Source: JBBQYA01 sp031412335 (lineage in GTDB: Bacteria; Bacteroidota; Bacteroidia; Sphingobacteriales; Sphingobacteriaceae). From it: a stretch of DNA of 64,000 bases. Position numbers and translations under genes: made by a program. Shown piece by piece: positions 45,090 through 53,827 of this stretch; position 1 is the stretch's first letter, and every line of letters starts with the position of its first letter. The notes below the pieces were generated by a model. That model made no database searches, was not told the DNA's origin, and was given only the letters and a program-made list of their open reading frames with translations. Location: NCBI GenBank assembly GCA_031412335.1, contig JANOCT010000019.1, positions 24,572 through 88,571 on the forward strand, written 5' to 3'.

Positions 45090-46320
45090 ATATTACAGAG
45101 CAAATTATTTAGGACTACAGAAAAGCTTAAATACGTATGCTTTTTTAATGGCCTTCCCTATTTTTTTGGTTGTAGGTCAAAATATATCTTTGCTTATTTT
45201 CATCAGTTTTGTTTTTAAATACGGCAAAATACTAGGGTTGCTTTCTATTCAATATTATCCTCAACTCATATTATTGGTTTTTGGAATCGGCTCTATTGCT
45301 TCAGTTATTAATTTAGACGCTACAGGACCGGAAGCCTTGGACAGATCTTTGGCCGTATTGCCAAATTATCTTTATTGGGCTTTGTTGATTATTGTTTTAA
45401 TAAATGTAAATCGTTTTCTATCAGCTAAATGGCTGGCACGATTTATATTTTTTGGGGTAATTTGTTCATTAATATATTATTACACTCAGAATTTAATTCC
45501 TAGAATTCCATTATTTATCAATCGCACATCTCCGAACAGTTTTTCATTTGTAATGATATGTTTCACAGCACCAGCGGCTGTTTTTATTTATCAACGATAT
45601 CCAAATAAACTAAATGCAATCTTTTTTATTTTATTAATTGCTTTTGCATTAGCAACAGAAGGCAGAAGAGCTGGAACTGTATTGGTTTTCGCTTCTGCAT
45701 TTATTGCTTTAATTGTAACTAAAATAAATCCCAAACAATTAGCGATTTCCTTAATAATCGTTTTGGGAATAAATATCGCTATAAGTACAGAAATTGTTGA
45801 ATCGTCCATAGCAACATTGAATCCTAGAATTTATGAGTTGCTTTATGAAAATGAAAATATAACAACCGAAGATCGTTCGTATTTGGTGCGTAGATTGATG
45901 GTTGAAAAGGCATTAATAATTTTTAAGGAACATCCCCTAACCGGAATTGGATTGAATAATTTCAACAATTTCGATGTTGTTTTTAGTGGTGATTTTGAAG
46001 GTTCGGAGTTTGTAGCGAATAAAGTTACCATGAATGATAAAAGTGCGCATAACTCGTATTTCGCCTTATTATCAGAAGGTGGATTAATGGTATTACTACC
46101 TTTTCTACTTCTTTTACTTTATAATCTTTACTATTTCGTGCGGTATTATAATTTTCGCACACAAATAGAAAACGCATATTATTGGTCTTTTACAGGTATG
46201 TGCATCCATTTGTATTTCATTTCTGCAATTCTAAATGTTTATGCCTGGTTTCTGATTGGTATTGTAAGCGCATTAAGCGTAAAATATAAAGTTTTGAGTA
46301 AAAATTACAGTTCCGATTGA
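45079..46320 (+). CDS. Wzy-like polymerase or O-antigen ligase family membrane protein
   Basis: A 413-residue protein with about ten transmembrane segments. A large periplasmic loop near 240-330 contains RSYLVRRLMVEKALIIFKEHPLTGIGLNNF and MNDKSAHNSYFALLSEGG (given in part), the pattern of the Wzy_C/O-antigen ligase family, where Arg and His residues handle the lipid-linked donor. It is the only such protein in the locus, so it is most likely the Wzy polymerase that joins repeat units in the periplasm. It overlaps both neighbours (11 and 4 bases). Confidence 0.85.
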   Translation: MLGKYYRANYLGLQKSLNTYAFLMAFPIFLVVGQNISLLIFISFVFKYGKILGLLSIQYYPQLILLVFGIGSIASVINLDATGPEALDRSLAVLPNYLYWALLIIVLINVNRFLSAKWLARFIFFGVICSLIYYYTQNLIPRIPLFINRTSPNSFSFVMICFTAPAAVFIYQRYPNKLNAIFFILLIAFALATEGRRAGTVLVFASAFIALIVTKINPKQLAISLIIVLGINIAISTEIVESSIATLNPRIYELLYENENITTEDRSYLVRRLMVEKALIIFKEHPLTGIGLNNFNNFDVVFSGDFEGSEFVANKVTMNDKSAHNSYFALLSEGGLMVLLPFLLLLLYNLYYFVRYYNFRTQIENAYYWSFTGMCIHLYFISAILNVYAWFLIGIVSALSVKYKVLSKNYSSD

Positions 46321-47492
46321 AACTGGCTTTCTACTATCACATAACTGCCAGAATGCAAGATGGGAAAATTTATATGCCTGGTCCTTACGGCGTTTTTGTA
46401 GATGCATTAGCTAACGAATGTGAATTGCTTACATTGATCGCTCATCAAGCAAAAGGAAATGAAATTGGAGAGGCGGATTTCGCATTAAGACAAAAAAATA
46501 TCAATTGGATAAACTTAGGTGAAAAAAGCCCAAGTTGGTATCGAGCTATCTTTCATAAAAAAATTTTAGGAAATAGCTTATTGGATTTTAATTCATTTGA
46601 TGCAGTTCTAGTCAGAAGTCCAACACCATTAGCTCCTTATTTTAGAAAATACATAAAAAAAGCAAAACTGGTTTTTATGGTAGTTGGTGATTATGCTGAT
46701 GGGGCCATGCATTACACCATTAACAGTTTTCGCGATCGTATAATTCAGTTGTATTTATTACACAACGATTATTTATTCAGAAAAGAACTTAACCATGTTG
46801 ATATTTTAGTTAATTCTCCGGAATTGTTTGATAAATATGCAAACAAAGCAAAGTCGATACAATTAATTAAAACTACTACTCTATCTCTTTCAGATTTTTT
46901 TGATCGCGATGATACTTGCCAGCATAAACCTGTTCAATTATTATACACAGGTAGAATTGATTTGGCTAAAGGATTAAAAGAATTGGTGCAAGCTGTTGCT
47001 GAATTAAACAAAGAAGAAATTATAGTTCAATTAAATATAGCAGGTTGGGAAACAGACGGAAACAAAACAATAGAACTAGAGCTTTTGGAACTCGCTAAAG
47101 AGTTAAATATAAGCGATTCGATACGATTTCATGGTCGAAAAAAAATTGGAGAAGAATTAAATGAAATGTATAGAATGAGCGACATTTATGTGCTTCCGTC
47201 CTATCATGAAGGTTTTCCGCGCACGATTTGGGAAGCAATGGCAAATTCCTTACCTGTTATTGCTACTGAAGTTGGAGGTATTCCTTCATTTTTAAAAAAT
47301 CAACAAGAGGCTTATTTTATACAACCAAAAAGTGTAAGCGAAATCTGCATGGCTGTGAATGATTTAATCCAAAACAAGGAATTAAGAATGAAAATAATTG
47401 CCAATGGAAGAGAATTAGCCAAAGAAAATACCTTAGAAGTTCAAAGCAAAAAAATTGTCAATCATATTCAACAATTGATAAAAAATGAATAA
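46317..47492 (+). CDS. GT4 glycosyltransferase
   Basis: A 391-residue GT-B enzyme. The start is TTG inside the TTGA overlap with the polymerase stop, chosen because the first strand (MKLAFYYHITARMQDGK) begins there. The GT4 donor-binding domain has LLYTGRIDLAKGLKELVQAV near 207, DSIRFHGRKKIGEEL near 263, and YVLPSYHEGFPRTIWEAMANSLPVIATEVGGIP near 289 (given in part) with the E-x7-E motif. It should add one sugar to the repeat unit. Confidence 0.92.
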   Translation: MKLAFYYHITARMQDGKIYMPGPYGVFVDALANECELLTLIAHQAKGNEIGEADFALRQKNINWINLGEKSPSWYRAIFHKKILGNSLLDFNSFDAVLVRSPTPLAPYFRKYIKKAKLVFMVVGDYADGAMHYTINSFRDRIIQLYLLHNDYLFRKELNHVDILVNSPELFDKYANKAKSIQLIKTTTLSLSDFFDRDDTCQHKPVQLLYTGRIDLAKGLKELVQAVAELNKEEIIVQLNIAGWETDGNKTIELELLELAKELNISDSIRFHGRKKIGEELNEMYRMSDIYVLPSYHEGFPRTIWEAMANSLPVIATEVGGIPSFLKNQQEAYFIQPKSVSEICMAVNDLIQNKELRMKIIANGRELAKENTLEVQSKKIVNHIQQLIKNE

Positions 47493-48009
47493 AGCTTTTC
47501 GTTTGCTTCGCTACGACTGGCCTTTACATTTTGTATTGTTATTGACCAATTGGCTGCCTGACAATATTGTTTTTATTCGTTTTCGTGGTTTTTTAGCTAG
47601 TTTTTTCTTCAAATCATGCGGCAAAGATTTACGATTAGGTCGAGGACTTACTTTTTTCAATTCATTTAACATAGAAATTGGCGATCACGTATTGCTAGCG
47701 ACCAACAACTGGGTTTCGGGTTCTACAACCATCGTTATTGAAAGTGAAGTAATGATTGGTCCAGGCTGTATTATTATTTCAGGTAATCACGGTAGAGCAA
47801 ATGGTTCTATTAGGTATGGAAAAGATACATTTAAACCCATCCGAATAGGTTTCGGAACTTGGATTGGTGGAAATTGTTCCGTTTTAGCAGGATCTGAAAT
47901 TGGAAAAGGAAGCGTAATTTCTGCTAATTCGGTTGTTAAAGGTGAAGTTCCACCCAATTCTTTATTTGTAGGTAACCCAGGCATTGTGGTGAAAACCTTT
48001 CATGACTGA
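47485..48009 (+). CDS. Acyltransferase of the WcaF/CatB type (left-handed beta-helix)
   Basis: A 174-residue hexapeptide-repeat acyltransferase. Repeats run from about residue 55 to 170 (EIGDHVLLATNNWVSG; IVIESEVMIGPGCIIISGNHG with the probable catalytic His near 100; VLAGSEIGKGSVISANSVV). It resembles the serine O-acetyltransferase and maltose acetyltransferase groups and probably O-acetylates a sugar of the polymer using acetyl-CoA. It overlaps both flanking genes by eight bases. Confidence 0.88.
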   Translation: MNKAFRLLRYDWPLHFVLLLTNWLPDNIVFIRFRGFLASFFFKSCGKDLRLGRGLTFFNSFNIEIGDHVLLATNNWVSGSTTIVIESEVMIGPGCIIISGNHGRANGSIRYGKDTFKPIRIGFGTWIGGNCSVLAGSEIGKGSVISANSVVKGEVPPNSLFVGNPGIVVKTFHD

Positions 48010-49015
48010 TTTTCTTTTTGTTGGTAATTTTCTTTCCAAAACCAGGGGAAGTATCGGCCCATCCGAAAAAATTGCCACTCAATTACAAAAACTAGGATAT
48101 TCAATTCAACTTACTTCTAACGTAGAAAATCAGTTCTTACGATTGCTCGATATTTCATTTAAAATACTAGGATTTGGAGGTAAACTTATTTTTATTGATG
48201 TTTTTAGCGGACCTGCTTTTCGCATTGCCGAAGTTGCGGCAAGCATTGGTTATTTTAAAAAAAAGCAAATCATTTTAATCTTGCATGGTGGTAAATTGCC
48301 TGAATTTGCCGAATTGAATTCGGGTAGAATTGCTAAATTATTTAATCGAGCATTTCGAATACAAACTCCTTCCCTTTTTTTGAAAAGCTATTTTGAACAG
48401 CAATCGTTTCAACTGAACTATTTACCAAATTCAATTGATTTTACTCATTTTTCATATTCAAAACATCAGTCAAAACTAGTAAAACTGCTTTGGGTGCGTG
48501 CATTCAATGATATTTATAATCCAGAATTGGCAGTCAAAATTTTAGCAGAAGTAAAAAAAACACTCTCGAATGCTACGCTAACTATGATTGGGCCAGACAA
48601 AGGATTGAAGGCAGATACAGAAAAATTGATAAAAAACTTAGGATTAGAGAATTCCATTGACATTTTAGGTGCAATTCCAAACAATCAATTACCTGTTTTT
48701 TATCATAACCATTCTATTTTCCTTAACACAACATCGTACGAAAGTTTTGGAGTTGCCGTGATTGAAGCAGCAGCTTGTGGAATTCCAGTGGTTTCTACTT
48801 CCGTTGGCGAGATTCCTTATATGTGGAAACATAATGAAAATATGATGTTAGCAACAGATTTTCAACCAGAAACTTTTGCCAAACATGTTTTAAATTTATA
48901 TCAGGATGATATTCTTTATGATAAAATTTCTGAAAATGCAGCTCAGCTTTGTAAGAAGTTTGATAACAGAATAATAATTGAGGAGTGGAAAACCCTTATA
49001 GGTGAATTGAAATGA
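48002..49015 (+). CDS. GT4 glycosyltransferase (first of a tandem pair)
   Basis: A 337-residue GT-B enzyme. The N-terminal half contains IILILHGGKLPEFAELN near 89 and LPNSIDFTHF near 141; the C-terminal half contains LLWVRAFNDIYNPELAVKIL near 161 and LNTTSYESFGVAVIEAAACGIPVVSTSVGEIPYM near 240 (given in part) with the E-x7-E pair. It is clearly related to the next gene, which shares ILILHGG-LP, LPN-ID and YNP in the same order, so the two look like a tandem duplication. Confidence 0.9.
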   Translation: MTDFLFVGNFLSKTRGSIGPSEKIATQLQKLGYSIQLTSNVENQFLRLLDISFKILGFGGKLIFIDVFSGPAFRIAEVAASIGYFKKKQIILILHGGKLPEFAELNSGRIAKLFNRAFRIQTPSLFLKSYFEQQSFQLNYLPNSIDFTHFSYSKHQSKLVKLLWVRAFNDIYNPELAVKILAEVKKTLSNATLTMIGPDKGLKADTEKLIKNLGLENSIDILGAIPNNQLPVFYHNHSIFLNTTSYESFGVAVIEAAACGIPVVSTSVGEIPYMWKHNENMMLATDFQPETFAKHVLNLYQDDILYDKISENAAQLCKKFDNRIIIEEWKTLIGELK

Positions 49016-49037
49016 AAATTTTTATTTTACTATACAA

Positions 49038-50078
49038 TTGACTTTAAACGATACCTCAAAAACCAGAGTTTTGTATTTTGGTAATAAGCTATCTAAACAT
49101 TCAAGGCCTTTATCATCACTCGAATCAATGGAGCCATTGCTCAAAACCATTGCAGAAGTTAAAAGCTGTTCATCTATCCAGAATCCAATTTTTAGAATGT
49201 TGGATATGGTCTTTCATTTTTTCAAGGATATCAAAAAATCAGATTTAATATTAATTGATGTCTATTCAACCTTAAATTTTTATTATGCATTTACGATTTC
49301 ATGCTTGAGTATTTTATTCTCAAAAAAATACGTTTTAATACTTCACGGAGGTAATTTACCTTCCCGGTTTCAGAATAGTCCTACAAAAACAACCTATATT
49401 TTAAAAAATGCTTATAAAATATGTGCTCCGTCAGCCTATTTGCAATCTTATTTTACCGATAAAGGTTTTCATGTATTACTATTACCTAATTGCATTGATG
49501 ATACTCAGTTTCCATTTTTAAACAGAAATAAAATAAAACCTAACCTGCTTTATATTAGAGGATTTGGAAGTTTATATAATCCAATGATGGCAATAAAAAC
49601 TTTACAGTTATTATTGATTAAATTTCCTGAAGCCACTCTTACCATGTATGGAAATCAAACAGGTGTCGGAATGCAAAAGATTGAGCAATACATTTATTTA
49701 AATCATTTAAATAATAAGGTAAATATCATAAATGCAACAGATAGAAAAACCTGGGTTTCAGATTCTGTCAAGTTTGATATCATGTTAAGTTGCCCTATTA
49801 TCGATAATACTCCCCTTAGTATTTTAGAAGGCATGTCACTAGGTTTAGCAATAGTTTCTACCAATGTTGGAGGTATACCTTTTCTTTTGGAACATAAAAA
49901 AAATGCGCTTTTGGTTAATTCTGATGATGAAATAGCAATGTCTAAAAGTGTGGAGCAATTAGTTTCAAACCAAGAAGAAACAATTGAGATCATTAAAAAT
50001 GCTAAACAAAATGTTGAAAAATATTATTGGACAGCAGTTAAACCAATTTGGGAAAAATTATTCAGTTTGGCTTCTTAA
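49038..50078 (+). CDS. GT4 glycosyltransferase (second of a tandem pair)
   Basis: A 346-residue GT-B enzyme and paralogue of the preceding gene. VLILHGGNLPSRFQNS near 96, LLPNCIDDTQF near 147, LLYIRGFGSLYNPMMAIKTL near 167 and PLSILEGMSLGLAIVSTNVGGIPFL near 254 (given in part) mark the fold. The usual E-x7-E region reads SCPIIDNTPLSILEGMSLG, where the first Glu of the pair appears replaced by Asp or Asn, a point to check. The start is TTG, 22 bases after the previous stop, and is supported by the first strand TRVLYFGN. Confidence 0.88.
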   Translation: MTLNDTSKTRVLYFGNKLSKHSRPLSSLESMEPLLKTIAEVKSCSSIQNPIFRMLDMVFHFFKDIKKSDLILIDVYSTLNFYYAFTISCLSILFSKKYVLILHGGNLPSRFQNSPTKTTYILKNAYKICAPSAYLQSYFTDKGFHVLLLPNCIDDTQFPFLNRNKIKPNLLYIRGFGSLYNPMMAIKTLQLLLIKFPEATLTMYGNQTGVGMQKIEQYIYLNHLNNKVNIINATDRKTWVSDSVKFDIMLSCPIIDNTPLSILEGMSLGLAIVSTNVGGIPFLLEHKKNALLVNSDDEIAMSKSVEQLVSNQEETIEIIKNAKQNVEKYYWTAVKPIWEKLFSLAS

Positions 50079-51257
50079 ATGCTCAAATATTTACGACGTC
50101 ATACCAATGCAAAAAGTTTTATTCCTGAAATAGATGGATTACGGTTTTTTGCGATTTTCACTGTGGTAGTTTATCATCTTAATACTACATATTCAGAAGC
50201 AACAGGCTCAGATTGGAAATTGGCTTTGGGAGTTTTAGGACCCCAGCAAATTGGCTGGTGGCTTCTGCGTTTTGATGTAGGTGTAAAGGTGTTTTTTGCG
50301 CTAAGTGGTTTTATTCTCTCCTTACCATTTTTGAAACATTACCTAAACGGCGATCAAAAAATAGGGCTAGGAGATTACTTTTATCGTCGTTTAACTAGGC
50401 TTGAGCCGCCATTTATTATCACACTTTTCTTATTTTTTCTCGTCCATATTTTTATACTAAAAAATAGTGCAAGTGAGTTGTTTCCAGGTTTGGTCGCTAG
50501 TATATTTTATCTTCATACCTTCATTTTCGGCATTCCATCTGTAATAAACCCTGTAACTTGGAGCCTCGAAACAGAAGCTCAATTTTATCTAAGCATTCCA
50601 TTTCTTTTAGCAGCATTTTTTTATTTTAAAAATAAATGGATAGCATTTTCTTTAATTTTAGTTTTAATCGCTTTATCAATTTGGTGGAAAAGTATCATCC
50701 TTCAGCGAGATTTTGAGCATTTATATTATTCAATTTTTGCTTATTGGAGTAATTTTTTAGTTGGAGTCATTTTAGCATTTTTCTATATTTCTTCTCCTGA
50801 TTTTTTCAAATTAAAAACCTATATATGGGATTTTATTGGTCTTGCAGCTATTTTCTTACTCTTCTATTTTTACAAACCTCAAAGTCTTTGGTCTAATAAT
50901 TTTGTTTTTAATATTTCTCTTTTTGTTATGTTAATTTCAGGATTTAAAGGAAAATTGACTAACTATTTTTATACCCGCGAAATCATTTTTGTAGTTGGCG
51001 GCATGTGCTACACTATATATTTGTTGCATTATGCCTTTTTTCATTTATTGATGAAATACTCTAAAAATTTAACCAGCGATATGAGTTATGGTCAAGGATT
51101 AAGTATTCAGCTATTCATTGGATTTACCTTATTAATGGTGGTTTCTTCTTTATTTTTTGTACTAATTGAAAAACCATGTATGGATAAAAGATGGCCACAA
51201 CAATTAGTTTCTTATTTAAAAAATACGTTAGGTAGATCTAGCAAAATATCTATTTAA
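50079..51257 (+). CDS. Acyltransferase 3 family membrane protein (OafA/YrhL type)
   Basis: A 392-residue integral membrane acyltransferase with about ten hydrophobic helices. The N-terminal FIPEIDGLRFFAIFTVVVYHL carries the conserved His of the family near residue 35. RRLTRLEPPFIITLFLFFL near 107 and TWSLETEAQFYLSIPFLLA near 162 are further family blocks. It O-acetylates or otherwise acylates a sugar of the polymer on the periplasmic side. Its ATG immediately follows the previous stop codon. Confidence 0.9.
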   Translation: MLKYLRRHTNAKSFIPEIDGLRFFAIFTVVVYHLNTTYSEATGSDWKLALGVLGPQQIGWWLLRFDVGVKVFFALSGFILSLPFLKHYLNGDQKIGLGDYFYRRLTRLEPPFIITLFLFFLVHIFILKNSASELFPGLVASIFYLHTFIFGIPSVINPVTWSLETEAQFYLSIPFLLAAFFYFKNKWIAFSLILVLIALSIWWKSIILQRDFEHLYYSIFAYWSNFLVGVILAFFYISSPDFFKLKTYIWDFIGLAAIFLLFYFYKPQSLWSNNFVFNISLFVMLISGFKGKLTNYFYTREIIFVVGGMCYTIYLLHYAFFHLLMKYSKNLTSDMSYGQGLSIQLFIGFTLLMVVSSLFFVLIEKPCMDKRWPQQLVSYLKNTLGRSSKISI

Positions 51258-51287
51258 GAGATAATTATATATTTTATCTGATATAAT

Positions 51288-51295
51288 TAAATTTG
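51288..51295 (+). promoter_or_regulatory. Putative -7 element for the DUF1016 nuclease gene
   Basis: TAAATTTG is an exact TAnnTTTG match 13 bases before the ATG, in the 51-base gap after the acyltransferase gene. No clear TTG was seen 19-21 bases upstream. It suggests the nuclease gene is transcribed on its own. Confidence 0.45.
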
Positions 51296-51308
51296 AAATT
51301 CTACCAAA

Positions 51309-52340
51309 ATGGAAATACAAGCGATTAAATATAACAAGTTAGTCGAGCAAGTAGGCGAATTGCTAATAACAGGCAGGCAAAACGCTGCACAATCTGTAAA
51401 TACTATTTTGGTGGAAACTTATTGGCAAATAGGACGATATATTGTAGAGTTTGAACAAGGAGGAAATGAAAAAGCTGAATATGGAACCTATCTTTTTGAA
51501 CGGCTTTCTAAAGATTTAACTTTATTATATGGTAAAGGTTTTAGTAGGTCTAATTTGCTTTATATGAGAAAGCTGTATTTGCATTTTCAAATTAGTGAGA
51601 CACCGTCTCACGTATTCGAAGAAATTGAAACTTTGTCAAAAAAAATAACATGGAGCCACTATTTTGAAATTTTAAAAGCAGATAATCCATTAGAAATTGG
51701 CTTTTATGTAAAGCAAACAGAAATAGAAAAATGGAGTGTAAGAGAATTAAAACAACAAATGAAAAGCTCTTTATTTGAACGAATAGCTTTGAGTAAAGAT
51801 AAAGAAGGTATTTTGAAATTATCAAGAAATGGACATGTAGTAGAAAAACCGGAAGATTTAATAAAAGATCCTTTTGTTTTAGATTTTTTAAATATTCTAC
51901 AACAGTATCAATATTTAGAAAATGATTTGGAGGAGGCCATCATAACTAATTTACAACAATTTATTATGGAAATGGGGAAAGGTTTTGCTTTTATTGGACG
52001 CCAATATAGAATGAGTATTGGAGGCAAGCATTTCTATTTAGATCTACTTTTTTATCACCGAATTTTAAAGTGTTTCGTGTTAGTAGATTTAAAACGTGGA
52101 GAAATTGACCATCAAGATATAGGTCAAATGAATCTTTATTTAAACTATTTTAAAAAAGAAGAAGCAACTGAAGGAGATAACGAACCAGTAGGAATTGTTT
52201 TAGGCGCACACAAAAATCATATTTTAGTGGAATATGTCACTGATAGTATAACTAACAAAGTATTATTAAGCAAATATCAATTATATCTGCCTGATAAAGA
52301 GCAATTACAACATCAATTAGAAAAATTATTAGAAAACTAA
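51309..52340 (+). CDS. DUF1016/YhcG-family PDDEXK nuclease domain protein
   Basis: A 343-residue protein. The N-terminal DUF1016 domain (about 8-160) has the typical ARQNAAQSVN-like start, WQIGRYIVEFEQGG near 40 and GKGFSRSNLLYMRKLYLHF near 77. The C-terminal PDDEXK-type domain (about 175-330) shows GKGFAFIGRQYRMSIGGKHFYLDLLFYHR near 218 (given in part) and LVDLKRGEIDHQDIGQMNLY near 258. Asp in the first and Asp-x-Lys in the second are the expected catalytic residues. Relatives sit near restriction-modification genes and mobile regions; their role is poorly known. It has no evident part in polysaccharide synthesis and appears inserted between an acyltransferase gene and a CapK-like gene. Confidence 0.88.
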   Translation: MEIQAIKYNKLVEQVGELLITGRQNAAQSVNTILVETYWQIGRYIVEFEQGGNEKAEYGTYLFERLSKDLTLLYGKGFSRSNLLYMRKLYLHFQISETPSHVFEEIETLSKKITWSHYFEILKADNPLEIGFYVKQTEIEKWSVRELKQQMKSSLFERIALSKDKEGILKLSRNGHVVEKPEDLIKDPFVLDFLNILQQYQYLENDLEEAIITNLQQFIMEMGKGFAFIGRQYRMSIGGKHFYLDLLFYHRILKCFVLVDLKRGEIDHQDIGQMNLYLNYFKKEEATEGDNEPVGIVLGAHKNHILVEYVTDSITNKVLLSKYQLYLPDKEQLQHQLEKLLEN

Positions 52341-52429
52341 AAATACAGACAGAAAAAGTAAAAGCGTGTTTTGCTTAGATTCTGACCATTATCTCGAGCA
52401 TTAAAATCATCAATATCAAAACTAATTAA

Positions 52430-53827
52430 TTGTCTTTAGCAGAAAAAATATACTCTTCACTCCCACCATCAGCACAAAATATTGCATTAGCAGCTTTTGG
52501 TTACACATGGCATAAACGAAGATTTGGTGGAGTTTTCAAAACTGAGTTAGTTAAATATAAGAATCGGGAAAACTTTTCTCGTCAGCAATGGGAAGATTAT
52601 CAAACCATCGAACTCAGAAACCTATTGATTCATGCTTTCAGTACAGTTCCTCTTTATGCTGAAAAATATAAAAATGCTGGTTTCGGACTTTCAGATTTTC
52701 AAAAATTTGAATTAAATGATCTATCCAAACTTCCATTTTTAGAAAAAGAAGAATTAAGAGCCTTTGGAACAACTTCACTTCTATCTTCCAAACCTGAGAA
52801 AAATGGCCAATATTTTACAAGTAGCGGAAGTACAGGAACTCCAGTAAAAATTCTTTTTTCTTTAGCCATGCATCAACGTTGGAGTGCAGCTTTTGAATCC
52901 AGAATCAGACATTGGGCTGGTGTCAGTCGCTTTGATTCAAGGGGAATGATTGGAGGAAGAAAAATTCTTGGAAAATTACACACAGCACCATTTTATCGAT
53001 ATAATGCGGTAGAAAAGCAGGTTTATTTTTCCATTTATCACCTTTCAAAGCAACATGCAAGAAACTATTATGAGGCTATTCAGAAGTATAAGCTAGATTA
53101 TATGACCGGTTACGCAATCAGCAATGGTGTTTTAGCTTCTTTTATCAATGAAATGGGTTGGGAAGCTTTACCTCTGAAAGCCGTTATTACCTCTAGTGAA
53201 AAGCTTACCAATTCCATGAGGCAAAACTTTCAAAATGCATATTCTTGCAAAACGTTTGATAGTTATGGCTCTATTGAAGCTTGTAGTTTGATTTCCGAAA
53301 CAAAAAATGGAGATCTATTAGCTAGTCCAGATGTGGGAATCATGGAAATACTCAATTCTCAAAACCAGCCATCTGCAATTGGTGAATCCGGAGAAATAGT
53401 TGCTACCGGATTTTTGAATTATGATCAACCCTTGATTAGATATAAAATTGGAGATATGGCGGTTTTAAAACAAGAATGGGGAAATTCAAATGGATTAGAA
53501 ATGCCTGTTTTTGCTGAGATTACTGGAAGAACCGATGATGTTTTAACGTTTGGAGATGGCAGAACCATCGGAAGTTTCAATCGTTTTTTTGCTGATCTTT
53601 CTTCTATTCGCGAAACTCAGGTTATACAAACAAAACCAAATGAACTTTTGATTAAGTTGGTGACCACATCTGATTATAACAAACTGACTGAAAATGATTT
53701 ACTAAACTCAATTAAATCAAGAATTGGATCAGAAATAGCGATAGAACTTGAATACATTGATCAGATTCCAAGAAATAATAATGGGAAATTTAAAGCTGTA
53801 ATTTCTCTATTGCCAAAAAATAAATGA
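52430..53827 (+). CDS. CapK/phenylacetate-CoA ligase-like adenylate-forming enzyme
   Basis: A 465-residue protein of the PaaK/CapK group. The P-loop-like motif FTSSGSTGTPVKILFS is near 126, SYGSIEACSLI near 281, TGFLNYDQPLIRYKIGDMA near 325 and ITGRTDDVLTFGDGR near 363; these are the AMP-binding core motifs of adenylate-forming ligases. The C-terminal lid ends IPRNNNGKFKAVI. CapK proteins occur in capsule loci, but their substrate is not settled; attaching an amino acid or acyl group to a sugar is plausible. The start is TTG; a 89-base gap separates it from the DUF1016 gene, and its stop overlaps wecB by four bases. Confidence 0.85.
   Translation: MSLAEKIYSSLPPSAQNIALAAFGYTWHKRRFGGVFKTELVKYKNRENFSRQQWEDYQTIELRNLLIHAFSTVPLYAEKYKNAGFGLSDFQKFELNDLSKLPFLEKEELRAFGTTSLLSSKPEKNGQYFTSSGSTGTPVKILFSLAMHQRWSAAFESRIRHWAGVSRFDSRGMIGGRKILGKLHTAPFYRYNAVEKQVYFSIYHLSKQHARNYYEAIQKYKLDYMTGYAISNGVLASFINEMGWEALPLKAVITSSEKLTNSMRQNFQNAYSCKTFDSYGSIEACSLISETKNGDLLASPDVGIMEILNSQNQPSAIGESGEIVATGFLNYDQPLIRYKIGDMAVLKQEWGNSNGLEMPVFAEITGRTDDVLTFGDGRTIGSFNRFFADLSSIRETQVIQTKPNELLIKLVTTSDYNKLTENDLLNSIKSRIGSEIAIELEYIDQIPRNNNGKFKAVISLLPKNK

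Noticed and set aside
51309..52340. DUF1016 protein considered as a transposase or integrase
   Set aside because: The motifs fit the YhcG/PDDEXK arrangement; no inverted terminal repeats or target duplications were seen at its edges.
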